A stretch of 64,000 nt of DNA, taken from Verrucomicrobiota bacterium. GTDB taxonomy: Bacteria > Verrucomicrobiota > Verrucomicrobiia > Methylacidiphilales > UBA1321. A model generated the notes under the pieces. The model had not been told where the DNA came from, searched no databases, and saw only the letters and a list, made by a program, of their open reading frames with translations. Each line of letters opens with the position of its first letter. Position 1 is the stretch's first letter. Of this stretch, positions 19,379 to 28,252 are shown piece after piece. The stretch is taken from positions 130,537-194,536 of the forward strand of contig JABDHJ010000001.1 of NCBI GenBank assembly GCA_013285645.1, in the 5' to 3' direction. The position numbers and the translations under genes are program-made.

Positions 19379-20033
19379 TAATTATCTCGCTCAATTAATG
19401 TACACAATCAACTATTTCACACGTGAATCAATTACTGCCACCGCATATCTACTAACTTTTTTTAACGTGGCAAGAGTTTTCTTAACCACTTTCATCGACC
19501 AAGACACTGACGAGCAACGATCAAATGTACGGAATATTGAAGCGCCGATCAGCCGCGATGATGGAAGGCTCAAGCCCTCCATAGAGAGACCCACAATCAG
19601 TCCGAACACGGGGAAACATGGGGGTTGATCCCCTTCCCGAAGAAGCATTTTTAGTCTCCGGAATATCCCACGCTCCTTGCTTATATCTTTCCTTGAAACA
19701 CGATCAGGCGGTGATGACAAAGAAAGATTGAATTTAATCCTGGATGCTTTGTTCAGTCCTATCGAAGCAGGTCTTGCTAAAGATGATCAACCTTCGCTCA
19801 GTGTCTCCCGGTGAAACTTGTCTTGCGGTCGAGGCTGGTGAACTTCGGAGTCTCAGTTTGTTCCGTAATCGAAGAAATTTAATGGATGGTATTTTGCGAA
19901 GAAGCCGAATCTCTTTCTTGCGGATTACAAGAATATCTCAATAGCCTTTTTGGAAAGAAAGTCCCTTTTCCTTAAGAGACAGCCAGTTAGCTCACTTTCT
20001 TACCCTTGGCATCTGTAATGCGACCTTTTTATC
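19379..20033. other. Gene-poor stretch with apparent remnants of a decayed coding sequence
   Basis: This 650-bp interval carries the leftward promoter of the autotransporter gene and no intact gene I recognise. On the + strand, protein-like sequence appears in pieces. Frame 3 at 19629-19814 reads SLLISFLETRSGGDDKERLN and onward. Frame 2 at 19814-19975 reads through one TAA at 19880. The pieces look like one rightward gene broken by a frameshift and a stop, lying directly before the damaged EmrA-like gene. The product cannot be identified. Confidence 0.4.
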
Positions 20034-21078
20034 ATGGGCCCTCCAGAGACAACACCCCCCCGAGTTTCAACAGGGATTCAAAGCGGGTTTCCATGAAGGC
20101 TTTGACGAGGCCCGACAACTGGAGAAGGAAAAGAAGGAGAATGAAAAGGGGTACGAGAAGGGGAAGAAGCAAACTCCAAGTCGTTTTCAACGGCTCACAG
20201 GCAAAGTCATACGTAATCGGACTTTTCAAGTGGTTGCGGCCATTGTCGTTTTGGTTGGATAGGGAATCCTCCTCCATGAGGCTTCCATCCACGAATCAAC
20301 CGACGATGCCTACACCGATGGCTATATTCATAATATCGCTTCACGGGTAACAGGCACTGTCTTCGAAGTGCGTGTTGATGATAATCAGCGGGTGCATCAG
20401 GGAGACGTGTTGGTTGTGCTCGATCCAACTGACTATCAGGTGCAAGTCGACCAGGCCCAGGCCGACTATGAAAAATCGAAGGCCGATTTGCAGCGGGCGC
20501 AAACTCTTAAAGGAGCAGGTGCCGTCTCACAACAGGACCTCGATACGGACGAAAGCGCAATTGAAGTGGCAGCCGCCAAACTCAAGGACGCGCAAGATCA
20601 ACTGGCCTATTGCACTATCCGGGCACCCTCCGACGGGCGGATTGGCCGAAAGACGGTCGAGACCGGCAACCGCCTTAACGTCGGAGCGGCCCTGATGGCG
20701 GTGGTTGAGGATGTTTGGATCGTGGCCAATTTCAAGGAAACCCAACTGGGCAAAATGAGGCCGGGCCAGAAGGCGGCCATTACCATCGACGCCATTCCCA
20801 ACAAAACATTCAAGGGCGTCGTGGACAGTTGGGCTCCTGGCTCCGGCTCAACCTTCGCCCTGCTACCTCCCGACAACGCTACGGGAAACTTCACCAAGAT
20901 CGTCCAGCGTGTTCCGGTAAAAATCCGTTTCGATCAGGATTCTATTCAAGGTTTCGAGAACAGGATTGTCCCCGGTCTTTCCTGCGAGCCCAGTGTGCTG
21001 TTGCGTGGCGGTGAAGCAAACCGGTCCACTCCCCTGCAACCGCAAACGGAATCGATCCCCGTAACGGCCGGGCGCTAA
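20034..21078 (+). pseudogene. EmrA-like HlyD-family membrane-fusion subunit with disrupted 5' end
   Basis: Residues encoded from 20263 to 21078 are a typical EmrA core: STDDAYTDGYIHNIASRVTG, a coiled-coil hairpin, and the beta-barrel end. Upstream in the same frame lies a charged N-tail and membrane helix (TFQVVAAIVVLVG), but a TAG at 20260-20262 interrupts the helix. Further up, the only fitting ATG (20034) is out of frame unless one C is removed from the C7 run at 20055-20061. The longest intact frame starts at GTG 20368 and lacks the membrane anchor (236 codons, against ~380 for EmrA). Either the gene is decayed or two sequence errors are present. The intact EmrB-like gene follows after 13 bp. 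Confidence 0.7.
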
Positions 21079-21091
21079 CCATGTCGCTGCC

Positions 21092-22642
21092 GTGGAAAAT
21101 GTCTCATGTCAAAAATGGCTCGCTCTTTTCGGCGCCATGTTGGGTGCCTTCATGGCGGTACTCGATATCCAGATCACCAATTCCTCGCTAAACGATATTT
21201 CGGGGGCGCTCGGATGCTCGCTTGACGAAGGTTCCTGGATTTCGACAGCGTACCTGGTCGCCGAGATTGTGGTGATCGGATCAACGGCCTGGCTGTCCCG
21301 CGTCTTTTCGATCAAGCGATACCTCCTGTTCAGCACCGTCTCTTTTGTCGGTTGTTCCATCCTCTGCGCCTTCGCGCAAAACCTGGATATGATGATTATC
21401 GGTCGCGCCTTGCAAGGACTGACGGGCGGTGCGCTCATTCCGTTGGCGATGACCGTCAATCTCACCATCCTGCCCCCCAAGATGCAACCGGTCGGAAGCG
21501 CGATTTTCGCCATGACCGCAACCTTTGCTCCCGCCATTGGTCCCACGATTGGAGGTTGGCTGACCGACAATTATGGCTGGCAGTGGATTTTCTTCATCAA
21601 CGTCGTGCCGGGTGCCGTGATGTTCTTTCTCATCGCAACGTATTTGGAGGCGGACGAACCGCAATTTGAGCTGCTCAAGGAGGGCGACTACTGGGGCATC
21701 TTCGCCATGGCATTGGGTCTCGGCTCTCTCGAATACGTTTTAGAAGAAGGAGAACGCAAGGACTGGTTCGGCAATCCGATCATCGTTCGTCTTGCCATTG
21801 TTGCGGCTGTTTTCATCGTCCTTTTTCTGGTCATCGAACTGACCATTCAAAAGCCGTTCGTCAACCTGCGGGTCTTTCGTTGTCGGCGCTTCACTCTCTG
21901 CTGTGTCATCCTGGGTGCGCTGGGATTGGCCCTCTATGGGACCGTCTATCTCATTCCGCTCTATCTGGCACAAGTCCAGGGCTACAGCCCTTTTCAAATC
22001 GGCCTGACGCTGATGTGGGTGGGGCTGCCGCAACTCGTCATTCTCCCTTTCGTTCCGAAATTAATGAAAGTGGTGGATGCCCGCCTTATCGCCGGAGTAG
22101 GTATTCTTCTTTTTTCGGGAAGTTGCTTCATCGATGCCTTTCTATCTCCCGATTTTGCCATGGATCAATTCCGGTTCTCCAATATTGTGCGAGCCATGGG
22201 ACAGCCACTCGTGTTTGTCCCTTTACTCAGCATGTCGACAGAAGGCCTTCCGCGCAGTGAAGCCGGATCCGCATCGGCCCTCTTTAATATGACCCGGAAT
22301 ATTGGTGGCTCCATCGGGATCGCAACGCTTTCGACCATCCTGACCCAGCGTGAACATCTCCATTCGGTGCGCATCGGGGAACTGGTGACCGTCTACACTC
22401 CAGCCGTCCAGGCGCGCCTGGATATGTTGTCCACCTTGTTTCAATCCAAGGGCCTTGATCCCGCGACCGCGGGCAGCTATGCGCTTACGGCGCTGAATCA
22501 GGACGTGCAAAAGCAATCCTATTTGATGGCATATAGTGATTCCTTCTTCGTGATCGGTGCGGCCCTTCTTGTAAGCGGAATCAGTCTTTTCTTCCTTCCC
22601 AAATCACACGCCATGCAGGGCGAGACGCCCGGCGCTCATTAA
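21092..22642 (+). CDS. EmrB/QacA-type MFS drug:H+ antiporter (DHA2, 14 TM)
   Basis: This 516-residue protein has the DHA2 signature: LGAFMAVLDIQITNSSLNDI in TM1, RALQGLTGGALIPLAM in the TM4 region, and GPTIGGWLTDNYGWQWIFFINV in TM5. Hydrophobic segments are consistent with 14 TMs. With an EmrA adaptor and a TolC channel such pumps export hydrophobic drugs or acids across both membranes. The start is GTG at 21092; no in-frame ATG fits the family better. Its adaptor partner just upstream appears damaged, so this pump may rely on the second HlyD protein at 23062-23937. No TolC-type gene is in the window. Confidence 0.9.
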   Translation: MENVSCQKWLALFGAMLGAFMAVLDIQITNSSLNDISGALGCSLDEGSWISTAYLVAEIVVIGSTAWLSRVFSIKRYLLFSTVSFVGCSILCAFAQNLDMMIIGRALQGLTGGALIPLAMTVNLTILPPKMQPVGSAIFAMTATFAPAIGPTIGGWLTDNYGWQWIFFINVVPGAVMFFLIATYLEADEPQFELLKEGDYWGIFAMALGLGSLEYVLEEGERKDWFGNPIIVRLAIVAAVFIVLFLVIELTIQKPFVNLRVFRCRRFTLCCVILGALGLALYGTVYLIPLYLAQVQGYSPFQIGLTLMWVGLPQLVILPFVPKLMKVVDARLIAGVGILLFSGSCFIDAFLSPDFAMDQFRFSNIVRAMGQPLVFVPLLSMSTEGLPRSEAGSASALFNMTRNIGGSIGIATLSTILTQREHLHSVRIGELVTVYTPAVQARLDMLSTLFQSKGLDPATAGSYALTALNQDVQKQSYLMAYSDSFFVIGAALLVSGISLFFLPKSHAMQGETPGAH

Positions 22643-22792
22643 GACATCACCCCGTGCTCAACTTCCACTCTACCCGCTTTGTTTTGCTCTTAAGGCCGGA
22701 TTGAATCGCCGACTTCCTTCCCAAACTTTATCCTCGCCCCGACGTTCCTTGCCGCCTTAATATTTCGTTACCTAAAAAGAAAGCGTAAAGCC

Positions 22793-23056
22793 ATGCGTTT
22801 AGAGAAACTCACTCTGATTCTTTTCCCAGCGTGTGCTGGTTTAGAAGGTTGTTCCCGAAATCCGAGCTTGGAAGTATCGGGATCCTTTTTTCCGGCGTGG
22901 ATGCTTTCGATTCTCATCGGTCTGGTTGCCACGCTCATCGCGAAGCGCATCTTCCTCGCCACGCGAATCGATCCCCACCTGACGCCGCACTTGCTGGTGT
23001 ATGGTGCCCTGATGATCTGTTTCACCCTGCTGACTTGGCTACTTCTCTACTGGTAA
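22793..23056 (+). CDS. YtcA-family lipoprotein/membrane protein
   Basis: This 87-residue protein begins with a lipoprotein signal peptide whose lipobox LEGC places the lipidated Cys at residue 20. Two membrane helices follow (~33-51 and ~64-84). The sequence CSRNPSLEVSGSFFPAWMLSILIG fits the YtcA family, small proteins found beside AaeA/FUSC exporters. It ends 5 bp before the next gene, consistent with one operon. Function is unknown; a structural role in the export complex is likely. Confidence 0.75.
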   Translation: MRLEKLTLILFPACAGLEGCSRNPSLEVSGSFFPAWMLSILIGLVATLIAKRIFLATRIDPHLTPHLLVYGALMICFTLLTWLLLYW

Positions 23057-23061
23057 CGTCT

Positions 23062-23937
23062 ATGGATGCTCCTACTCCATCGAAACAAAAGGAAAGTCCC
23101 GCCGACCGATCGCTCTTGGGCAGCGTGATTAAATGGTCGATTCTGCTCTCCGCTGTCATACTTTCCCTCATTGTTTACCATTTTCATGAGAACTATCCGC
23201 GCACGGATGATGCTTCTGTTACGGCCAATATCGTTGGCATTGCTCCTCGGATCAGCGGTCCAATCTCCCGCATCGCCGTAACCGATAATCAATTCGTCAA
23301 GGCTGGCGATTTGCTGTTTGAAATTGATCCCACTCCCTACCAGGACACGGTGGACCAGACGGAGGCTCAACAAATCCACACAAAGGCTTTCCTTAGTCGC
23401 CTTCAAGGGCTTGCCCCGACGAACTCCGTTACAAAAGAACAGATAGACGAGGCCATTGCTTCGGATAAATCCGCCCAGGCGGCTCTCGGTACGGCCCATT
23501 ATGACCTTGATGGTTGCCGGGTGGTGGCGCCCTTCGACGGCTACATCACGAATCTGAACATTTCGAACGGAGCTTATGCGCATGCCTCAAACGAAGTGAT
23601 GACGATGGTCGATGTCCGCAACTGGTACGTGATTGCCAACTTTCGCGAAAGTGCCTTGCGGCATATCGAACCGGGCATGAACGCCGACGTCTATTTGATG
23701 ACGAAACCCAACATCAAATATCACGGAATCGTCCAAGGCATTGGCCGCGCAGTTGTTCCGGAAGAAGCGCCCCAACTGTCAGGCCTGCCCAACGTCGCGC
23801 GTGAACTTAACTGGGTGCGACTGGCGCAACGCTTTCCTGTGCGCATTCGCATGGAGGCCTCTCCCGACGACGAAAGCCTGCGGGTGGGCACTTCGGCGAT
23901 TGTGACTATCACTGGCGGCCATGGCTCAACCCAATGA
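23062..23937 (+). CDS. HlyD-family membrane-fusion protein (AaeA/EmrA-like)
   Basis: This 291-residue protein has an N-terminal membrane helix (WSILLSAVILSLIVYHF) followed by YPRTDDASVTANIVGIAPRI. A short coiled-coil hairpin and the barrel domain follow (FDGYITNLNISNGAYAHA, then WYVIANFRES). It is the periplasmic adaptor for an exporter. The ATG at 23062, just after the ytcA-like stop, is the right start; the open frame extends further up but only through ytcA. It overlaps the FUSC gene by 17 bp, so the two are translationally coupled, as in aaeAB-type aromatic-acid efflux pairs. Confidence 0.87.
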   Translation: MDAPTPSKQKESPADRSLLGSVIKWSILLSAVILSLIVYHFHENYPRTDDASVTANIVGIAPRISGPISRIAVTDNQFVKAGDLLFEIDPTPYQDTVDQTEAQQIHTKAFLSRLQGLAPTNSVTKEQIDEAIASDKSAQAALGTAHYDLDGCRVVAPFDGYITNLNISNGAYAHASNEVMTMVDVRNWYVIANFRESALRHIEPGMNADVYLMTKPNIKYHGIVQGIGRAVVPEEAPQLSGLPNVARELNWVRLAQRFPVRIRMEASPDDESLRVGTSAIVTITGGHGSTQ

Positions 23938-26137
23938 AATCTTCGCGGCACGGCTTCAACCTGCCCTCAGCACGGACTCGCCCGATCTTTTTTCGGAGAC
24001 CCGGGAATTTTGCCGCTTCATCTGGGAAGAATTGAAGCCCTTCCCAGGGCGTGGGCATGCCGTTGTTCGTTTGGTAACAGCCGCCGTGACTGCGGTCATC
24101 ATCAGCGAAACGCTGCGCATCCCCAATCCGGCTTTTTCCGCTTATCTCATCTTCTTCATCGCCAATGAAGACGGTGTCAGTTCGGTCAAACTGGGCTTGT
24201 TGGCGATGGTTGGACTTACTGTTGCCTTGGTCGCGGCAATGGGAGTGAGCATTTGCTTCATGGATGCGCCGTGGTTTCGGCTGCCCGCCACTTTCCTTCT
24301 GATCGCGGGAGCGATCTGGCTTTCGCGGACACTCGTCCTGGCCGTGATGGGCCGACTGATGGCGGTGATCTTCGCACTCTATCTCTCCCTGGCTGACACC
24401 ATTTTTAAACCCGAATCGCTGACGGAATCGACGCTTTGGCTTTGGTCCATTGTGGGCGTGTCTGTAGGCGTTTCCGCCTTGGTTAGCGTTCTCCTCGAGC
24501 CCAGGCCCGATCTGTTATTGAGGGCACAAATCGTCTCGAGCCTGGGTTCCGTCCAGCATCTACTTGAAACTCTTGCCCTCGGTCGTCCCGGTCGATTGGC
24601 GGAGGCCAAGGCGTTGCGCCGACAAGTATACGCCTCGCCCCTGCGCATGCGGCAGCTTCTGGCCCGGTGGCGTCAGCGCATATGGCCGGCACCACAACAT
24701 GATACCGATTGGGAACTGGGCATTCTCATTATCGAGCGATTGCTGACCATATCCGCGGCTTTGGCGGCGTCGGGAGCCACCTTGATGGATGAAAGGACTC
24801 CCTTGGGGTTGACTCGGCTGTCCCAGACCGTTGGCGAACTGAAGCGTGCCGTCGACGAGCGGGACCGGGATGCCATTCAATCGCTCACGGTTCCATCAGT
24901 GGAAGATTTGCCCGATTCGATTGTAATGACGGGCATCGTCGAATTGACGGCGGCTCTCTCCGAATGCCGGTTCGTCCTGGTTCCTGTTGCCGCTCCCAAG
25001 GAAACCGCCCCAGCGGCAAAGACCCCATCACTAAAGCCTTGGGCCTTGGTTCCTGATGCCCTAGCCAATCCAGAATACGCTCAATTTGCCATCAAAACGA
25101 CTCTCGCCATTCTCGCCTGTGAGATTTTTATGAACGCTGTTGATTGGCCCGGGATTCGCACCAGCATGATCACCTGCGTTGTGTCGGCCTTGGCGACGGT
25201 AGGTGCCCAGCGCCAAAAACAATTGCTGAGATTGACCGGAGCCTGCGTGGGCGGGCTCATGGGATTGGCGTCGGTTTTGTATCTCATTCCGCAGATGGAC
25301 ACCATCGTGAGTCTATCGCTCCTGGTGGCGGCAGGCACGGCCTGCTGCGCCTGGGTTGCCGCCGGAAGCGTCCGTTCCTCGTATGCCGGATTTCAGATGG
25401 CACTGGCCTTTTACCTCATGCTGCTCCCGGGTTTTGATACGAGCATCGACCTGACTGCAATTCGTGATCGCTTCGTTGGCATTCTGATCGGCATCACCGC
25501 CATGTGGATTTTCTTCGATCATCTCTGGCATACATCTTCCCGGCGACAACTGGTGGATAAATTAGTCGATCTTCTCCATCTCATGGCGAGAGCCCCCAAC
25601 ACAGTTTCCCCCGCCATGTCTCCGGTCGAAGCCCGCCAACGCGCGATTTCCTTTCGCCGTGAGTTGTACGGCGAATTGAACACCGGCAGGCTTTTTCTCG
25701 ATGAGGCAAAAATCGAACTGACCCTCACCTTAAAACCCAAGACCGTGCGCGGAAATCAGTTGGAGGTCATGGCTGCCGAAGTAAGTTTTGCCGCCTTCCT
25801 GCTGCTGGCATTGAATGAAAAGAAGCAGCGGGCTCTCGCCTCAGGACAGCTTGGTTCCATCCAACCTTTGCTTCAACAGGCGGATGAGGCGCTCACACAA
25901 AACTTCACCGTTTTGGCCGAGACTTTTCACCAATTTCCCGAAGCGGTTTCGCTGTCGACGAGTGGGGAGCCCCCCGAGATGGATTTTCCCCATCTCAGTT
26001 TGGACTTAACCCAAATGCGCGAATCGACTGCAATCGAATTCGATTTGCGATCAGTTTATGAAACTCTGCAAGACTGTATCGGGAGAATTTCCGATTTGAA
26101 TTGGGTCGTTCGGGCTCTTCCGACTACCACCAGATGA
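23921..26137 (+). CDS. FUSC-family (AaeB/YccS-like) inner-membrane transporter
   Basis: This 738-residue protein has two membrane modules (about residues 40-190 and 385-530), each followed by a helical cytoplasmic region. This is the layout of fusaric-acid-resistance (FUSC) proteins such as AaeB. The first module opens GHAVVRLVTAAVTAVIISETL; the second contains GIRTSMITCVVSALATVGAQRQ, a conserved FUSC stretch. With the upstream AaeA-like adaptor it probably exports aromatic carboxylic acids or similar toxins. It ends the transport operon. Confidence 0.85.
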   Translation: MAQPNEIFAARLQPALSTDSPDLFSETREFCRFIWEELKPFPGRGHAVVRLVTAAVTAVIISETLRIPNPAFSAYLIFFIANEDGVSSVKLGLLAMVGLTVALVAAMGVSICFMDAPWFRLPATFLLIAGAIWLSRTLVLAVMGRLMAVIFALYLSLADTIFKPESLTESTLWLWSIVGVSVGVSALVSVLLEPRPDLLLRAQIVSSLGSVQHLLETLALGRPGRLAEAKALRRQVYASPLRMRQLLARWRQRIWPAPQHDTDWELGILIIERLLTISAALAASGATLMDERTPLGLTRLSQTVGELKRAVDERDRDAIQSLTVPSVEDLPDSIVMTGIVELTAALSECRFVLVPVAAPKETAPAAKTPSLKPWALVPDALANPEYAQFAIKTTLAILACEIFMNAVDWPGIRTSMITCVVSALATVGAQRQKQLLRLTGACVGGLMGLASVLYLIPQMDTIVSLSLLVAAGTACCAWVAAGSVRSSYAGFQMALAFYLMLLPGFDTSIDLTAIRDRFVGILIGITAMWIFFDHLWHTSSRRQLVDKLVDLLHLMARAPNTVSPAMSPVEARQRAISFRRELYGELNTGRLFLDEAKIELTLTLKPKTVRGNQLEVMAAEVSFAAFLLLALNEKKQRALASGQLGSIQPLLQQADEALTQNFTVLAETFHQFPEAVSLSTSGEPPEMDFPHLSLDLTQMRESTAIEFDLRSVYETLQDCIGRISDLNWVVRALPTTTR

Positions 26138-26339
26138 AATAAGGAAAAAAGGCAGGCATGACACAATTGCATCCGAAATTTTGGAGGAGAAGTTGACAGC
26201 AGGTGAGTTTGGGTTGATTGATAGTTAATTTTCGTTTTACAGCCGCCCAGTATTTACGGTCTGTTTAGGCCTTGATCCTGGTGGGGTTGCTTGAGATGCA
26301 GCAACGTTGACGCCACCCCCAACAATCGAAAGGTACCCT

Positions 26340-27068
26340 ATGAGTAGAAACGAAAAGCTAGTTGCCCTCGTGACGGGTGCCTCAAGCGGAATCGGGTTGG
26401 GCATCGCGCAGGCGCTTCTTGATCACGGGTATCGCGTGGTCGGCACTTCGCGATCCATCAGCAAGTCGAAGGAACTCAAATCTTCTTCCGACCTTGTTCT
26501 CGTCGATGGGGATGCCGGTAAGAAGGAGACCGCAGACAAAGTCGCGGAAGCAGCCGTGAAGCATTTTGGCCGCATCGATCTGCTGGTGAATAACGCCGGT
26601 ATCTTCATTGCGAAGGCGTTCACCGACTACACCGAGGACGACTACAATCTGGTGATGAACACCAACGTAGCCAGCTTCTTCTTTATGACCCAGCAAGTGG
26701 TCCCGCAGATGCAGAAGCAGAAGGTGGGGCACGTCGTGAACATCTCGGCGGTTTTGGCGGAACAGCCCAGCGGCAGCGCACCAGCTCTTATGGCGGTCCT
26801 GTCGAAGTCGCCGATGCCGGCGGTCAGCAGGGCGTTGGCGCTGGAATATGCCGCGAGCAATATCCGGTTTAACACCGTTTCGCCCGGAATTATCAATACG
26901 CCGATGCATGCTGGCGAGGATCACGAAGCACTGGCGAAATTCCATCCTCTCGCACGATTGGGTGAGATTTCGGATATTGTCGATGCGGTGCTTTATCTCC
27001 AAAAGGCGACATTCGTAACGGGTGAAAACATTCGGGTCGATGGAGGGGTGCATGCCGGACGCCCCTGA
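26340..27068 (+). CDS. SDR-family oxidoreductase lacking the catalytic Tyr
   Basis: This 242-residue protein has a Rossmann fold with the NAD(P) motif TGASSGIGLG at residues 11-20, NNAG, and the C-terminal GENIRVDGGVHAG. The catalytic YxxxK is altered: Lys156 is present but position 152 is Ala (ALMAVLSK). A related SDR subgroup with the same change exists, as far as I recall, so it may be a distinct reductase or a non-canonical enzyme. The ATG at 26340 has GAAAGG 8 nt upstream and is preferred over an in-frame upstream start at 26307. It begins a three-gene operon with a nitronate monooxygenase and an alcohol dehydrogenase. Confidence 0.85.
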   Translation: MSRNEKLVALVTGASSGIGLGIAQALLDHGYRVVGTSRSISKSKELKSSSDLVLVDGDAGKKETADKVAEAAVKHFGRIDLLVNNAGIFIAKAFTDYTEDDYNLVMNTNVASFFFMTQQVVPQMQKQKVGHVVNISAVLAEQPSGSAPALMAVLSKSPMPAVSRALALEYAASNIRFNTVSPGIINTPMHAGEDHEALAKFHPLARLGEISDIVDAVLYLQKATFVTGENIRVDGGVHAGRP

Positions 27069-27104
27069 TGAGTATTCGAGGTTGAATAGCAAAAAGGGAA
27101 ATTT

Positions 27105-28211
27105 ATGAGCGTCTGGACCAAAACTGACTTCACCCGGCGCCTCAGTATTCCCTATCCCATTATTCAAGGCCCGTTTGGGCGCGGAGGATCGTCCGCCTTG
27201 CTGGCCGCGACCGTTTCAAATGCCGGTGGTCTGGGTTCCTATGGCGCGAATGATCAAGGCCCGGCAGAAATCACCAAAATCGCGGCGGACATTCGCAAGC
27301 TAACCGACAAGCCGTTCGGGATGAATCTGTGGGTATCGACTTATGATGCAGGAGGAGAAACGCTCACCACCGAGACTTACGAGCGGGTGGCGAAGTTGCT
27401 CGAGCCTTATTATACGGAACTGAAAGTCGACGTTCCGCCGATGCCCAATTCTAAGCCGCAAAATTTCGACGACCAGGTCGCCGCGCTGATCGAGGCGCGG
27501 CCCGCCGTATTCAGCTTTGTTTTCGGCATTCCTTCACCGGAGATTCTTCGGACGTGCAGGGAGAAGGGCATCGTAACGGTGGGCGCTGCATCGACAGTCG
27601 ATGAGGCCGTTGCGTGTGAGCAAGCGGGAGTTGATTGCGTTGCCGCGTCGGGATTCGAAGCGGGCGGTCATCGTCCATCGTTCCTGAAACCGGCGGACGA
27701 ATCACTCGTTGGAACGTTCTCGCTGGTGCCTCAAATTGCCGACAAGGTAAAGATTCCAGTCATCGCCGCGGGTGGGATTGCGGATGGGCGCGGGATCGTC
27801 GCGGCGCTGACGCTTGGGGCGGATGCCGTTCAGATCGGGACCGCCTTCCTTGCCTGCGACGAATCGGGCACCAGCGATCTCCATCGCAAATTGCTTTTCC
27901 AGGAAGATGCGAAGAATACCGGCTTGTCGCGTGCGTACACAGGACGTTTGGCGCGAGGAATTTATCATCGATTCGCCGCAGAAATGAAGGAACACGAACC
28001 TCTTTTCGCAAAATATCCGGCACACAGCTGGATCGTTGCGCCGTTGCGTGCCGCCGCTTTGGCCCAAGGTCGAGATGATCTCGTTGCCCTCTGGGCCGGG
28101 CAGGCCGCGACACTTTGCCGTCATCACAAGGCCGCTGAACTCTTCGCGTCATTGATCAAGGAAACCGATGAACTCTTGAAGGACCGATTTTCACAACCTC
28201 GGAAACGTTAA
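27105..28211 (+). CDS. Nitronate monooxygenase (NPD-family FMN enzyme)
   Basis: This 368-residue TIM-barrel flavoprotein shows IPYPIIQGPFGRGGSSALLAA at the start and AASGFEAGGHRPS around residue 185. The latter includes the His that acts as catalytic base in nitronate oxidation. The FMN phosphate-binding strands VIAAGGIADGRGIVAAL and LGADAVQIGTAFLAC follow. The reaction is oxidative denitrification of alkyl nitronates such as propionate-3-nitronate. It sits 36 bp after the SDR gene and 41 bp before the alcohol dehydrogenase, suggesting a detoxification operon. Confidence 0.87.
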   Translation: MSVWTKTDFTRRLSIPYPIIQGPFGRGGSSALLAATVSNAGGLGSYGANDQGPAEITKIAADIRKLTDKPFGMNLWVSTYDAGGETLTTETYERVAKLLEPYYTELKVDVPPMPNSKPQNFDDQVAALIEARPAVFSFVFGIPSPEILRTCREKGIVTVGAASTVDEAVACEQAGVDCVAASGFEAGGHRPSFLKPADESLVGTFSLVPQIADKVKIPVIAAGGIADGRGIVAALTLGADAVQIGTAFLACDESGTSDLHRKLLFQEDAKNTGLSRAYTGRLARGIYHRFAAEMKEHEPLFAKYPAHSWIVAPLRAAALAQGRDDLVALWAGQAATLCRHHKAAELFASLIKETDELLKDRFSQPRKR

Positions 28212-28252
28212 CCGTCAGCCAAACCCAAAAACCTCAACCCTTGGAGAAAACC

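Noticed and set aside
26279-26317. Possible leader RNA hairpin before the SDR gene (GTTGC...GCAAC with outer GGTGG/CCACC)
   Set aside because: The stem is short and imperfect, and no known riboswitch pattern is evident, so it was not listed as a regulatory element.
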